Part shown: one piece after another, positions 35,256 to 43,300 of the stretch
Layout: every line of letters starts with the position of its first letter
Numbering within the stretch: position 1 is the first letter of the stretch
Source: Collimonas pratensis
Lineage (GTDB): Bacteria; Pseudomonadota; Gammaproteobacteria; Burkholderiales; Burkholderiaceae_D
Length of the DNA: 64,000 nucleotides
Assembly: GCF_001584185.1 (NCBI RefSeq)
Contig: NZ_CP013234.1
Span: forward strand, 4,898,001-4,962,000
Direction: 5' to 3'
Program-made: the position numbers and the translations under genes
The notes under the pieces: model-generated
The model's database searches: none
Told to the model about the DNA's origin: nothing
What the model saw: the letters and a program-made list of their open reading frames with translations, nothing else

Positions 35256-35413
35256 AAGCGTTGCATCAAGGCAGTAAACCAAGCAAGGGCAGAATCAAGG
35301 AGCAATGATTATACCAAAAGCAGCTATTTCACAGTCTGTCTTGCTGATGGGAATGAAACGCCATAGACTACAAATAGTAGTTTCCATCCATCCTGAAGGG
35401 GAATACCCAGATC

Positions 35414-36139
35414 ATGCGCATTTTGCTTGCCGAAGACGACAGTGTACTGGCCGATGGATTGACGCGTTCGCTGCGGCAGTCGGGCTATGCCACCGATTGC
35501 GTCATGAACGGGATGGAAGCGGATTCGGCTTTATCGATCCAGGATTTCGACCTGCTGATCCTCGACCTCGGCTTGCCGAAGATGAGCGGACTGGAAGTAT
35601 TGCGCCGCTTGCGCGCAAGAAACTCGCACCTGCCGGTGCTGATCCTGACCGCCGCCGATTCGCTCGAACAGCGCGTCAAGGGGCTGGACCTGGGCGCCGA
35701 CGACTACATGGCCAAGCCCTTCGAGCTGTCGGAACTGGAAGCACGGGTGCGCGCCCTGACCCGCCGCGGCGCCGGCGGCGGCCCCACCGTCATCAAACAC
35801 GGACCGTTGAGCTACGACCAGGTCGGACGGATCGCCTATATCAACGAGCAGATGCTGGACTTGTCGGCGCGCGAACTGGGCTTGCTGGAAGTATTGCTGC
35901 AACGCACCGGCCGCCTGGTTTCCAAGGAACAGTTGGTCGATCATCTGTGCGAATGGGGCGAAGAAGTCAGCAACAACGCCATCGAAGTGTATGTACACCG
36001 GCTGCGCAAGAAAATCGAAATCGGCGGCGTGCGCATCGCCACGGTGCGCGGCCTCGGCTATTGCCTGGAAAAAATCAGCGAACCGCATCCCATTCCTGCC
36101 ACGGCTCTCCCTCCGCTCGACTCTTCCAGCCGCCGCTGA
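35414..36139 (+). CDS. OmpR-family response regulator (TctD/QseB-like)
   Basis: A 241-residue regulator. The receiver domain (1-115) has the acidic pair E7-D8-D9, the phosphorylation site D51 in LLILDLGLPKMSG, T79 and K101 in DYMAKPFE. The winged-helix output domain covers about 125-220 (DLSARELGLLEVLLQRTGRL; NNAIEVYVHRLRKKI; TVRGLGY). It lies 9 nt before its kinase gene and in the same run as a DUF4212/symporter pair, so it probably controls uptake of the symporter's substrate, most likely a small carboxylate. Confidence 0.95.
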   Translation: MRILLAEDDSVLADGLTRSLRQSGYATDCVMNGMEADSALSIQDFDLLILDLGLPKMSGLEVLRRLRARNSHLPVLILTAADSLEQRVKGLDLGADDYMAKPFELSELEARVRALTRRGAGGGPTVIKHGPLSYDQVGRIAYINEQMLDLSARELGLLEVLLQRTGRLVSKEQLVDHLCEWGEEVSNNAIEVYVHRLRKKIEIGGVRIATVRGLGYCLEKISEPHPIPATALPPLDSSSRR

Positions 36140-36148
36140 AGCCGCGCC

Positions 36149-37693
36149 ATGGCCCTGTCTCCGGATACGCTGCCGACCACGCATGTGCCCGCGGCGCCGC
36201 TAGCACAGCCGGTTGAAGAGCGCGTCCAGCGCTCGCTGTTCGGTGAAATCCTCGACTGGATGCTGGTGCCGCTGCTACTGCTATGGCCGATCAGCATCGC
36301 GATTACCTATGTAGTGGCGAAAACCATCGCCAACCAGCCCTTCGACCAGGCCCTGGACGACAGCGTCACGGTGCTGTCACAGCAGGTAATTGAAGTCGAC
36401 GGCAAGGTGGCGACGCGGCTCAACGGCCCGGCGCGTGATTTCCTGCGTGCAGACGATATCGACAATGTCTATTACCTGATCACCGATACCAGCGGCAATA
36501 TCGTCGAAGGCGACCGCGACCTGATCATTCCGCCGGACATCGCTCAGGAAGACACTGCCCATCCAGGCACGGTGCAGCATCGCGACGCGATCCTGCACGG
36601 CAATGATGTGCGAATCGCCTACGCCTATGTCGATCTGCGCAGCATCGCCGAGGCGAATGCCGCCGCGCCGCCGCGCACGGCGCTGGTGCAGGTGGCAGAG
36701 ACGCTGGAAAAAAGGGCGCGTCTCGCCAACGCCATCATCAAGGGCGTGATCCTGCCGCAATTCCTGATCCTGCCGATCGTGCTGGCGCTGATCTGGTTTG
36801 CGCTGTCGCGCGGCTTGTCGCCGCTGTCCGAACTGCAGCAGCGCATCCGCGCCCGGCGCCCGGACGACCTGAGCCCGATCGATTCGGGCCAGGTGCCGGA
36901 AGAGATTTCACCGTTGGTGCGTTCCCTGAACGATATGCTGGAACGGCTTTCGCTGTCGATGCAAACCCAGAAGCGCTTCATCGCCGACGCCGCGCATCAG
37001 ATGAAGACGCCGCTGGCCGGCATGCGCATGCAATCGGAACTGGCGTTGCGCCAGACCCGCCAGGAGGATATCCACCGTTCGCTGGAACAGCTGGCCAAGA
37101 GTTCGGAGTCGGCCACCCGGCTGGTGAATCAGCTGCTGTCGCTGGCCAGGGCGGAAAACCAGTCGCAGGAAAATGCCCCTTTCGTGCAGCGCGATCTGTC
37201 CGAGTTGGCGCGCGGCGTGGTGCAGGACTGGGTCGAGGCGTCTTTCACGCAACGCATAGACCTCGGCTTCGAACAAGCCGAGCAGCCGCTGACAGTGATG
37301 TGCAATCCCCTCATGCTGCGCGAGCTGATCGGCAACCTGATCGACAATGCGCTGCACTACACTCCGGTCGAAGGGCGGGTCACGGTGCGCGTGCGCGCCG
37401 ACGGCGAGCCTGGACAGGCGCAGTTCGCCATCCTGGAAGTGGAAGACACGGGCCCGGGCATCCCGCCGGCCGAACGCGACCACATCTTCCAGCGCTTCTA
37501 CCGCATCCTCGACAACAGCCGCAGCCGTAGCGGCAGCGGACTGGGGCTGGCGATCGTGCGCGAAATCGCCCAGCAGCACGATGCGCAAATCGCGATTTCC
37601 TACAATCCGCGCAGCAGCGATCCGGAACTGCCGGGCAGCCTGTTCCGCGTCAGCCTGCATTTACTGAAAACAAACAGAGCGGATTTCCATTGA
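36149..37693 (+). CDS. Sensor histidine kinase (TctE-like)
   Basis: A 514-residue inner-membrane kinase. TM1 is about 29-53 (DWMLVPLLLLWPISIAITYV), then a periplasmic sensor part (54-190), TM2 about 196-216 (VILPQFLILPIVLALIWFAL), a HAMP-like linker, and the H-box FIADAAHQMKTPLAGMRMQS near 277. N-box LIGNLIDNALHYTP, G1 EDTGPGIP and G2 GSGLGLAIV form the ATP site. Its stop overlaps the start of the next gene (TTGA), and all four genes of the run are tightly packed, so sensor and transporter are expressed together. Confidence 0.95.
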   Translation: MALSPDTLPTTHVPAAPLAQPVEERVQRSLFGEILDWMLVPLLLLWPISIAITYVVAKTIANQPFDQALDDSVTVLSQQVIEVDGKVATRLNGPARDFLRADDIDNVYYLITDTSGNIVEGDRDLIIPPDIAQEDTAHPGTVQHRDAILHGNDVRIAYAYVDLRSIAEANAAAPPRTALVQVAETLEKRARLANAIIKGVILPQFLILPIVLALIWFALSRGLSPLSELQQRIRARRPDDLSPIDSGQVPEEISPLVRSLNDMLERLSLSMQTQKRFIADAAHQMKTPLAGMRMQSELALRQTRQEDIHRSLEQLAKSSESATRLVNQLLSLARAENQSQENAPFVQRDLSELARGVVQDWVEASFTQRIDLGFEQAEQPLTVMCNPLMLRELIGNLIDNALHYTPVEGRVTVRVRADGEPGQAQFAILEVEDTGPGIPPAERDHIFQRFYRILDNSRSRSGSGLGLAIVREIAQQHDAQIAISYNPRSSDPELPGSLFRVSLHLLKTNRADFH

Positions 37694-37989
37694 CCGCCCC
37701 ACCGAGACCAAAACTTTCCATGCCGATTCCCCGTCCTCCCAGCCATTGGCGCAGCACCCGCCGCTTGACCCTGGCGCTGCTGCTGGTCTGGTTCGCCTTG
37801 ACCTTCGCCGCCATCTTCTTTGCGCGCGAACTGTCCGCCATCACCTGGTTCGGCTGGCCGCTCTCGTTCTACATGGCGGCGCAAGGCCTGGCCCTGGGTT
37901 ACTTGCTGATCGTCGCGCTGTATACCTGGCAGATGCGCAAGATTGACCGCCGCCATCAGGCCGGCAAAGCGGACAGCAGCGCACGATGA
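37690..37989 (+). CDS. DUF4212 protein, small subunit of a sodium/solute symporter
   Basis: A 99-residue membrane protein with two TM segments (LTLALLLVWFALTFAAIFFA; FYMAAQGLALGYLLIVALYT), typical of the DUF4212 small partner encoded before VC_2705-type sodium:solute symporters. The start used is TTG at 37690 overlapping the kinase stop; an ATG at 37720 is an alternative. Its stop overlaps the start of the symporter gene (ATGA), which suggests fixed stoichiometry. Confidence 0.88.
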   Translation: MTAPPRPKLSMPIPRPPSHWRSTRRLTLALLLVWFALTFAAIFFARELSAITWFGWPLSFYMAAQGLALGYLLIVALYTWQMRKIDRRHQAGKADSSAR

Positions 37990-40022
37990 ACGACAAATCC
38001 TTTTTCTGGCGTCTGGTACGCTACTACGGCTGGTACACGGTCGGCTTCATCGCCTTGCTGGTGGTGCTGGCGATCCTGGAGCAGGAAGGCTTGCCGCGCA
38101 CCTGGATCGGCTACCTGTTCATGTTTGCCACCGTCGTGCTGTATGCCGGCATCGGCATCATGAGCCGCACCTCCGACGTCTCCGAATATTATGTCGCCGG
38201 ACGGCGCGTGCCGGGCCTGTTCAACGGCATGGCTACCGCCGCCGACTGGATTTCCGCTGCTACCTTCATCAGCCTGGCCGGCGGCCTCTACCTGCAAGGC
38301 TTCGACGGCCTCGCCTACATCATCGGCTGGACCGGCGGCTACTGCCTGGTGGCGCTGCTGATCGCACCGTATCTGCGCAAGTTCGGCCAATACACCATTC
38401 CGGATTTCCTGGCCGCGCGCTACCGTGGCCACAGCAGCGGCAATCCGGTGCGCGTCCTGGCCGTCATCGCCACCGTGCTGATTTCCTTCATTTACGTGGT
38501 GGCGCAGATCTATGGCGTCGGCCTGATCACCTCGCGCTTCACCGGCGTCGATTTCTCGGTCGGCATTTTCCTCGGGCTGGCCAGTATCCTGGTCTGTTCT
38601 TTCCTGGGCGGCATGCGCGCCATCACCTGGACCCAGGTCGCGCAGTACATCATCATCCTGTTCGCCTATCTGATCCCGGTTGTGCTGCTGTCGACGCAGC
38701 ACACGCACAGTCCGCTGGCGCAGGTGTCTTACGGTACGGTGCTGACCCAGATCACTGACATCGAAAAAAAATTCGACGCCGATCCCAAGGAAATCCAGGT
38801 GCGCGCGATGTTCAAGGCCAAAGCCGACGCCTACGATGTGCGCCTGCGCAACCTCCCGACATCCTGGGACCAAGGCCGCATAGAAACTCAGCAGTATCTG
38901 GAAAAGCTCAAGCGCAACAATGGTTCCCTGATCGAGATCCGCGCGGCCAGCCGAGCTCTCAGCAATTATCCGAAAACGCCTGAGGAAGCCGAACGTACCT
39001 GGCAACAGGAAAAGGCCGGCTACCTGGCGCGCGCCGAGCCGCCGATTCCGCAAGCGACGCCCTTCGCCGCCGCCAGCCCGGAAGCCTCGGACATCAAGCG
39101 CAACAATTTCCTGGCGCTGGTGTTTTGCCTGATGCTCGGCACCGCGGCCCTGCCGCATATCCTGATGCGCTACTACACCACGCCATCGGTACAGGAAACC
39201 CGCAAATCGGTATTCTGGACCTTGTTTTTCATCTTGCTGATCTACCTGACGGTGCCGGCGCTGGCGGTGCTGGTGAAATACTATATCTACACCTCGCTGG
39301 TCGGTTCCGATTACGCCCACCTGCCGGAATGGGTGTCCTACTGGGCCAATATCGACAAGGCGCATCCGCTAGTCAGCATCACCGACATCAACCACGACGG
39401 CATCGTGCAGCTCTCGGAAATCGTGCTGGACGGCGACATCATCGTGCTGGCCACGCCGGAAATCGCCAAACTGCCCTACTACATCTCCGGCCTGGTCGCC
39501 GCCGGCGGCCTGGCCGCCGCGCTGTCCACGGCAGACGGCTTGCTGCTGACGATTTCCAACGCGCTTTCGCACGACGTCTACTACAAAATGATCGACCCGC
39601 AAGCCTCGACCGCCAAGCGCGTGACGGTGTCCAAGCTGTTGCTGCTGGTGGTGGCGCTGCTGGCCGCCTACACGGCATCCTTGAAACCCGGTGACATCCT
39701 GTCGATGGTAGGCGCCGCTTTTTCCCTGGCCGCCTCCGCGTTGTTTCCGGTGCTGGCGCTGGGGGTCTTCTGGAAACGCGGCAACCAGGAAGGCGCCATG
39801 GCCGCGATCGTGGTCGGCTTTGCCACCTGCGTGTACTACATGCTGCACACCTATCCCGCACTGGGCGGCTCAGCTAGCGGCCAATGGTTCCACATCGCTC
39901 CGATGGCCGCCGGGGTGTTCGGCGTACCGGCCGGCTTGCTGGCGCTGATCGTCGTCAGCCTGCTAACCCCGCCACCAGACCCGCGCGCCCTGAAACTGCT
40001 AGATCAAATCCGCGCGCCGTAG
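37986..40022 (+). CDS. Sodium:solute symporter (VC_2705/ActP-like) with an EF-hand-like loop
   Basis: A 678-residue SSS-family symporter, probably for acetate or another short carboxylate. It has the usual core TMs (YYVAGRRVPGLFNGMATAAD; GGMRAITWTQVAQYIIILFA; AAALSTADGLLLTISNALSH). Two insertions stand out: a charged 115-residue extramembranous stretch (about 250-365, KKFDADPKEIQVRAMFKAKA onward) and DINHDGIVQLSE near 465, which matches the canonical 12-residue EF-hand loop (D-x-N-x-D-G-x-V-x-x-x-E). Calcium binding is an inference. It ends the four-gene run with the two-component system and DUF4212 gene, and is followed by hairpin repeats. Confidence 0.92.
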   Translation: MNDKSFFWRLVRYYGWYTVGFIALLVVLAILEQEGLPRTWIGYLFMFATVVLYAGIGIMSRTSDVSEYYVAGRRVPGLFNGMATAADWISAATFISLAGGLYLQGFDGLAYIIGWTGGYCLVALLIAPYLRKFGQYTIPDFLAARYRGHSSGNPVRVLAVIATVLISFIYVVAQIYGVGLITSRFTGVDFSVGIFLGLASILVCSFLGGMRAITWTQVAQYIIILFAYLIPVVLLSTQHTHSPLAQVSYGTVLTQITDIEKKFDADPKEIQVRAMFKAKADAYDVRLRNLPTSWDQGRIETQQYLEKLKRNNGSLIEIRAASRALSNYPKTPEEAERTWQQEKAGYLARAEPPIPQATPFAAASPEASDIKRNNFLALVFCLMLGTAALPHILMRYYTTPSVQETRKSVFWTLFFILLIYLTVPALAVLVKYYIYTSLVGSDYAHLPEWVSYWANIDKAHPLVSITDINHDGIVQLSEIVLDGDIIVLATPEIAKLPYYISGLVAAGGLAAALSTADGLLLTISNALSHDVYYKMIDPQASTAKRVTVSKLLLLVVALLAAYTASLKPGDILSMVGAAFSLAASALFPVLALGVFWKRGNQEGAMAAIVVGFATCVYYMLHTYPALGGSASGQWFHIAPMAAGVFGVPAGLLALIVVSLLTPPPDPRALKLLDQIRAP

Positions 40023-40084
40023 CGCTGTTGCCGTTGATTTTACGTTAGCTGTTTTAGCATGCCACCGCATGCACTCCGTAGCCC

Positions 40085-40146
40085 GTCAATTGGGGTCAGA
40101 GTAATTTTCGCAAAGGACGCGAAAAAAAACTCTGACCCCAATTAAC
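40085..40146. repeat. GGGGTCAGAGT hairpin repeat, copy 2
   Basis: Arms 40085-40102 (GTCAATTGGGGTCAGAGT) and 40129-40146, with one mismatch near the base. It lies 63 nt after the symporter stop and is preceded by ATGCACTCCGTAGCCC. Confidence 0.85.
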
Positions 40147-40149
40147 TAG

Positions 40150-40450
40150 CGCATTGCGATTTTGCCGTTGCCGTTGCTTTTGAAGTTGAGGCTGTTTTTG
40201 AAGTACCCCGCATTGAGACGTTGCCAAATCCGGCGCGTGTCAGCCGGGAATTGTGGGGGACATGTTTGAGCCGAAGGCGAGTTTTGTCCCCCACCCGGCT
40301 GATACGCGCCGGATTTGGGGACCCGACCGAAGGGAGGGCAACGGCTTTGCGGTCGCCTTCTTTTTGGTTACTTTTCTTGCGCCCGGCGAGGGGGCGAAGC
40401 AAGAAAAAGTGACTAGCTGCCGGGCTACCCCCGGCAAGCTTCCACGGAGT
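40150..40450. repeat. Multi-hairpin repeat element, copy 2
   Basis: Same layout as 32030-32345. The main arms are 40227-40248 and 40294-40315, which pair over 22 positions with one G-T wobble, yet their sequence (AATCCGGCGCGT...) differs from copy 1. Conserved parts include GAAGTACCCCGCAT, GGGAATTGTGGGG, ACATGTTTGAG, TTTGGGGACCCG and GCCGGGCTACCCCCGGC. GGGGGACA/TGTCCCCC is nested inside. Confidence 0.75.
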
Positions 40451-40511
40451 AGCACCCGTTTTAAGTAACGACGATCGTTAAGCGAATGCCGCCGCATGTA
40501 CTCCGTGGAAC

Positions 40512-40574
40512 GTCAAATGGGGTCAGAGTAATTTTCGCAAAAGGCCGCGAAAAAAAACTCTGACCCCATTTGAC
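40512..40574. repeat. GGGGTCAGAGT hairpin repeat, copy 3
   Basis: Arms GTCAAATGGGGTCAGAGT (40512-40529) and ACTCTGACCCCATTTGAC (40557-40574), perfectly paired; the A at position 6 and its partner T differ from copy 1 together. It is preceded by ATGTACTCCGTGGAAC. Confidence 0.85.
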
Positions 40575-40600
40575 TGCTGTCGTGGCAGTTTTCAGATCGT

Positions 40601-42154
40601 TCAAGGTTTGCTGCTGAATGGCTCCGACAGAATTCCTACCAGTGTGTTCACACCATTGATGTAATTTCCCAATCGCATGTTCTCATTGGCGCTGTGCTGA
40701 TTGTTGTCGGCATTGACCAGCGGCACGATCACAAAAGGAACTTTCAGTGCATCGACCAGAGCACCCGTGGGAACGGTGCCGCCCATCATTCTGATCTGTA
40801 CCGGTTCCTTACCGTAGGTCTTGGTCAAAGAACGGCGCAGCCAATTACCAATAGGCGCATTCAGGTCGGTACGGACGGCGCTGCTGGAAGCCGATGCCGA
40901 CTCGAACGTAAGCGAGGCAAGTTTAGGATAGCGGGCGCGATCCGCATCGCTTGGCTCGCCATTGACCAGGTGAAAACCTTGCTTCTCCACAAATCCCTTG
41001 AGTAAAGCCACCAAAGCTGCCGGCTCAGTTTCAGGAACGGTACGCAGATCCAGTTCAGCGACGGCCAGCGCCGGCACCACAGTGCGCGCTTTCTCGCCGA
41101 CATCGCCAGACTGCATGCCACGCACATTCAGCGATGGATATTGCATCGCTTCCTGATAGTTTTGTCCAACCTTATCTGCGACAGCAATCCCGAGACGCTG
41201 GCGCAATGCCATTTCGTCGTCAGGCACTGCGCGCATGACGCGCAAGGAATCGGCATCCAGTTTGACGCCGTCGTAATAACCGGGGACCGTAACACGGCCC
41301 TCATCGTCTTTCATCGATGCCAGCAAGCGCGCCAGCAATTGCGCCGGGTTGGCGGCATAGTTGCCGTAGTGCCCGCTATGGCTATCCTGTTTCGGACCAT
41401 ACACCTTCAAAGTACCGACCACGATACCGCGATTGCCGAATACCAATGTTGGCTGATTGCTGGGGTGCATCGGACCATCCAGCACCACCAGCATGTCGGA
41501 CTTCAACAAATCCTGATTCCGCTTAACGACGGCGCCCAATGACGGCGATCCTTTTTCTTCTTCGGCGTCGAGAATGACCTTGAGATTGATCGCCGGTGTC
41601 TTGCCGCCGGCTTTGAGTGCATCCATCGCAGCCAGCAACATCATGATCGGCGCTTTGTCGTCCGCAGAAGCTCTGGCGAACAAACGCCATTCAGGATCGA
41701 CATCCCTGGCGAACAATTTATCCAGCGGCATGGCTTCCCACTGGCCTGCTGCGTTGCGCTGTTTCAGTACCGGCGCCCACGGACTTTTCTGCTGCCATTC
41801 AGATGGATTGACCGGCTGCCCATCCATGTGTCCGTAAAACAGCACTGTGGGAAGGCCCGGATCGCTCTTGGGAAACTCGGCAAACAACAGCGGCTTGCCG
41901 TTATTAGCCAACTGCCTGGTATGAAAACCGCGTCGCTGAAAAGCCTGTTCAAACCAGGCTGCATTGCGCTGTATATCGGCTGCTACCGCGGAGTCGTTGG
42001 GAATTGCCAACACTTCGGCCCATTCCTTGAAGCTTGCCTGTGCTGCGTTCTGCACTTGTGGTGCGATCTGCGGTTCTGCCGCATAAAGAGACGGTGTCGA
42101 AAGTATGGTCATGGCACAAGCGGCCAATTGACAGAGCTGGAGGAAGGTTTTCAT
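40601..42154 (-). CDS. M20-family metallopeptidase, exported
   Basis: A 517-residue zinc peptidase of the M20 family (ArgE/DapE/carnosinase-like). Residues 1-26 are a signal peptide (ending SLYAA), so it acts in the periplasm. FYGHMDGQPV near 109-118 holds the first metal His and the catalytic Asp; DAEEEKGSPS near 200 has the catalytic Glu pair; the dimerisation lid follows (RGIVVGTLKVYG); MMGGTVPTGA and NADNNQHSANENMRLG near 485-500 give the last His ligand. It probably cleaves dipeptides or acylated amino acids. Hairpin repeats lie on both sides. Confidence 0.92.
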   Translation of the reverse strand: MKTFLQLCQLAACAMTILSTPSLYAAEPQIAPQVQNAAQASFKEWAEVLAIPNDSAVAADIQRNAAWFEQAFQRRGFHTRQLANNGKPLLFAEFPKSDPGLPTVLFYGHMDGQPVNPSEWQQKSPWAPVLKQRNAAGQWEAMPLDKLFARDVDPEWRLFARASADDKAPIMMLLAAMDALKAGGKTPAINLKVILDAEEEKGSPSLGAVVKRNQDLLKSDMLVVLDGPMHPSNQPTLVFGNRGIVVGTLKVYGPKQDSHSGHYGNYAANPAQLLARLLASMKDDEGRVTVPGYYDGVKLDADSLRVMRAVPDDEMALRQRLGIAVADKVGQNYQEAMQYPSLNVRGMQSGDVGEKARTVVPALAVAELDLRTVPETEPAALVALLKGFVEKQGFHLVNGEPSDADRARYPKLASLTFESASASSSAVRTDLNAPIGNWLRRSLTKTYGKEPVQIRMMGGTVPTGALVDALKVPFVIVPLVNADNNQHSANENMRLGNYINGVNTLVGILSEPFSSKP

Positions 42155-42255
42155 ATGCTTTTTATTTTATAGGGGAAATAAAAAGTAGAAATTGCGGCCC
42201 GGGTCAGAGTAACGAAGAAGGTTAAGCGAATATCGCCGCATGTACTCCGTGGCCC

Positions 42256-42318
42256 GTCAACTGGGGTCAGAGTAATTTTCGCAAAGAGCCGCGAAAAAAA
42301 ACTCTGACCCCAGTTGAC
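42256..42318. repeat. GGGGTCAGAGT hairpin repeat, copy 4
   Basis: Arms GTCAACTGGGGTCAGAGT (42256-42273) and ACTCTGACCCCAGTTGAC (42301-42318), perfectly paired, with a C-G pair where copy 1 has T-A and copy 3 has A-T. It is preceded by ATGTACTCCGTGGCCC. Confidence 0.85.
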
Positions 42319-42364
42319 TGCTGCGTCGATAGTGTTAGCTAGTTCAAGGTCTTGGCGCATTTTC

Positions 42365-43300
42365 TCAGACCGCAAATCCGAAGCCCGGCGCCTCATGTGC
42401 CGGCATGACGGTGACGGCGACGTCCATGGTTTGCTGGCCGCCGCCGATCAATACTCCGCGCAAGGGGGAGACATCCAGAAAGTCCCGGCCCCAGCCCAGG
42501 GTGATATGACTGGTGTCCGGGAAAATGCCATTGGTCGGATCGGCATCGATCCAGCTGCTAGCCTGGCCGTCGACGCCAGGACAATACACCGATACCCAGG
42601 CATGCGAAGCATCCGCCCCAATCAAACGCGGCTGCCCCGGCGGCGGCTCGGTCAACAGGTAACCGCTGACATAACGCGCTGCCAGCCCCAGGGAACGCAA
42701 GCAAGACAACATGAAATGCGCAAAATCCTGGCACACCCCGCGCCGCGTGGCAAACACATCCGTCACCGGCGTCGACACCGTGGTCGCCAGCGGATCGAAA
42801 GTAAACTCGCGGAAAATCCGCGTCATCAACGCCTGGATCCCGTCCAGCAAAGACAAGCCCGGCGTAAACGATTCCATCGCATAAGCCAGGAACTCGCGCT
42901 TGATCCGCACATGCGCCGATTCAAACAGATAGCGCGTCGCCTCCAGGTCGTCAGGCAACAGGAACTGCCCGGCCTGATAAGACAACTTGCCGCGCGCCAG
43001 CTCCCACGGCGGCGTCAGCGGCGACAGCTGGCGCTGCGTCAAAGTCACCCACGAATCGGCAATCGCGCGCAGATCGGCATGATCGCTCTCCAGCGAAAAC
43101 GACTGCATCGGGTTGCCGAAACTGTCCAGCAACAAACGCAGATTCTGCGGCTCCGGCGTAATCGCGATGCCGTGCGAAGTACAGGTCTGCCACGGCAGCG
43201 AACGCGGCGTCAGACGCAGCATTTGATGCGACAGACGCACCGGTTGCGAGTAGGCATAATGCGTATCGTGACGGATGTGATAGACGTATTCGCTCATCAA
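42365..43300 (-). CDS. Transglutaminase-like cysteine protease, Anbu-associated type (set A)
   Basis: A 311-residue protein. The N-terminal beta domain (YVYHIRHDTHYAYSQPVRLS; MLRLTPR) is the bacterial transglutaminase-like N-domain. The catalytic triad is Cys in TRRGVCQDFAHFML (about 185), His in ASHAWVSVYCPG (about 234) and Asp in WIDADPTNG (about 249). These enzymes are predicted to act as peptidases or amide-forming enzymes on peptides made by the neighbouring ATP-grasp proteins. Its start overlaps the stop of the ATP-grasp/alpha-E fusion gene (ATGA), so the two are translated together. Confidence 0.9.
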   Translation of the reverse strand: MMSEYVYHIRHDTHYAYSQPVRLSHQMLRLTPRSLPWQTCTSHGIAITPEPQNLRLLLDSFGNPMQSFSLESDHADLRAIADSWVTLTQRQLSPLTPPWELARGKLSYQAGQFLLPDDLEATRYLFESAHVRIKREFLAYAMESFTPGLSLLDGIQALMTRIFREFTFDPLATTVSTPVTDVFATRRGVCQDFAHFMLSCLRSLGLAARYVSGYLLTEPPPGQPRLIGADASHAWVSVYCPGVDGQASSWIDADPTNGIFPDTSHITLGWGRDFLDVSPLRGVLIGGGQQTMDVAVTVMPAHEAPGFGFAV

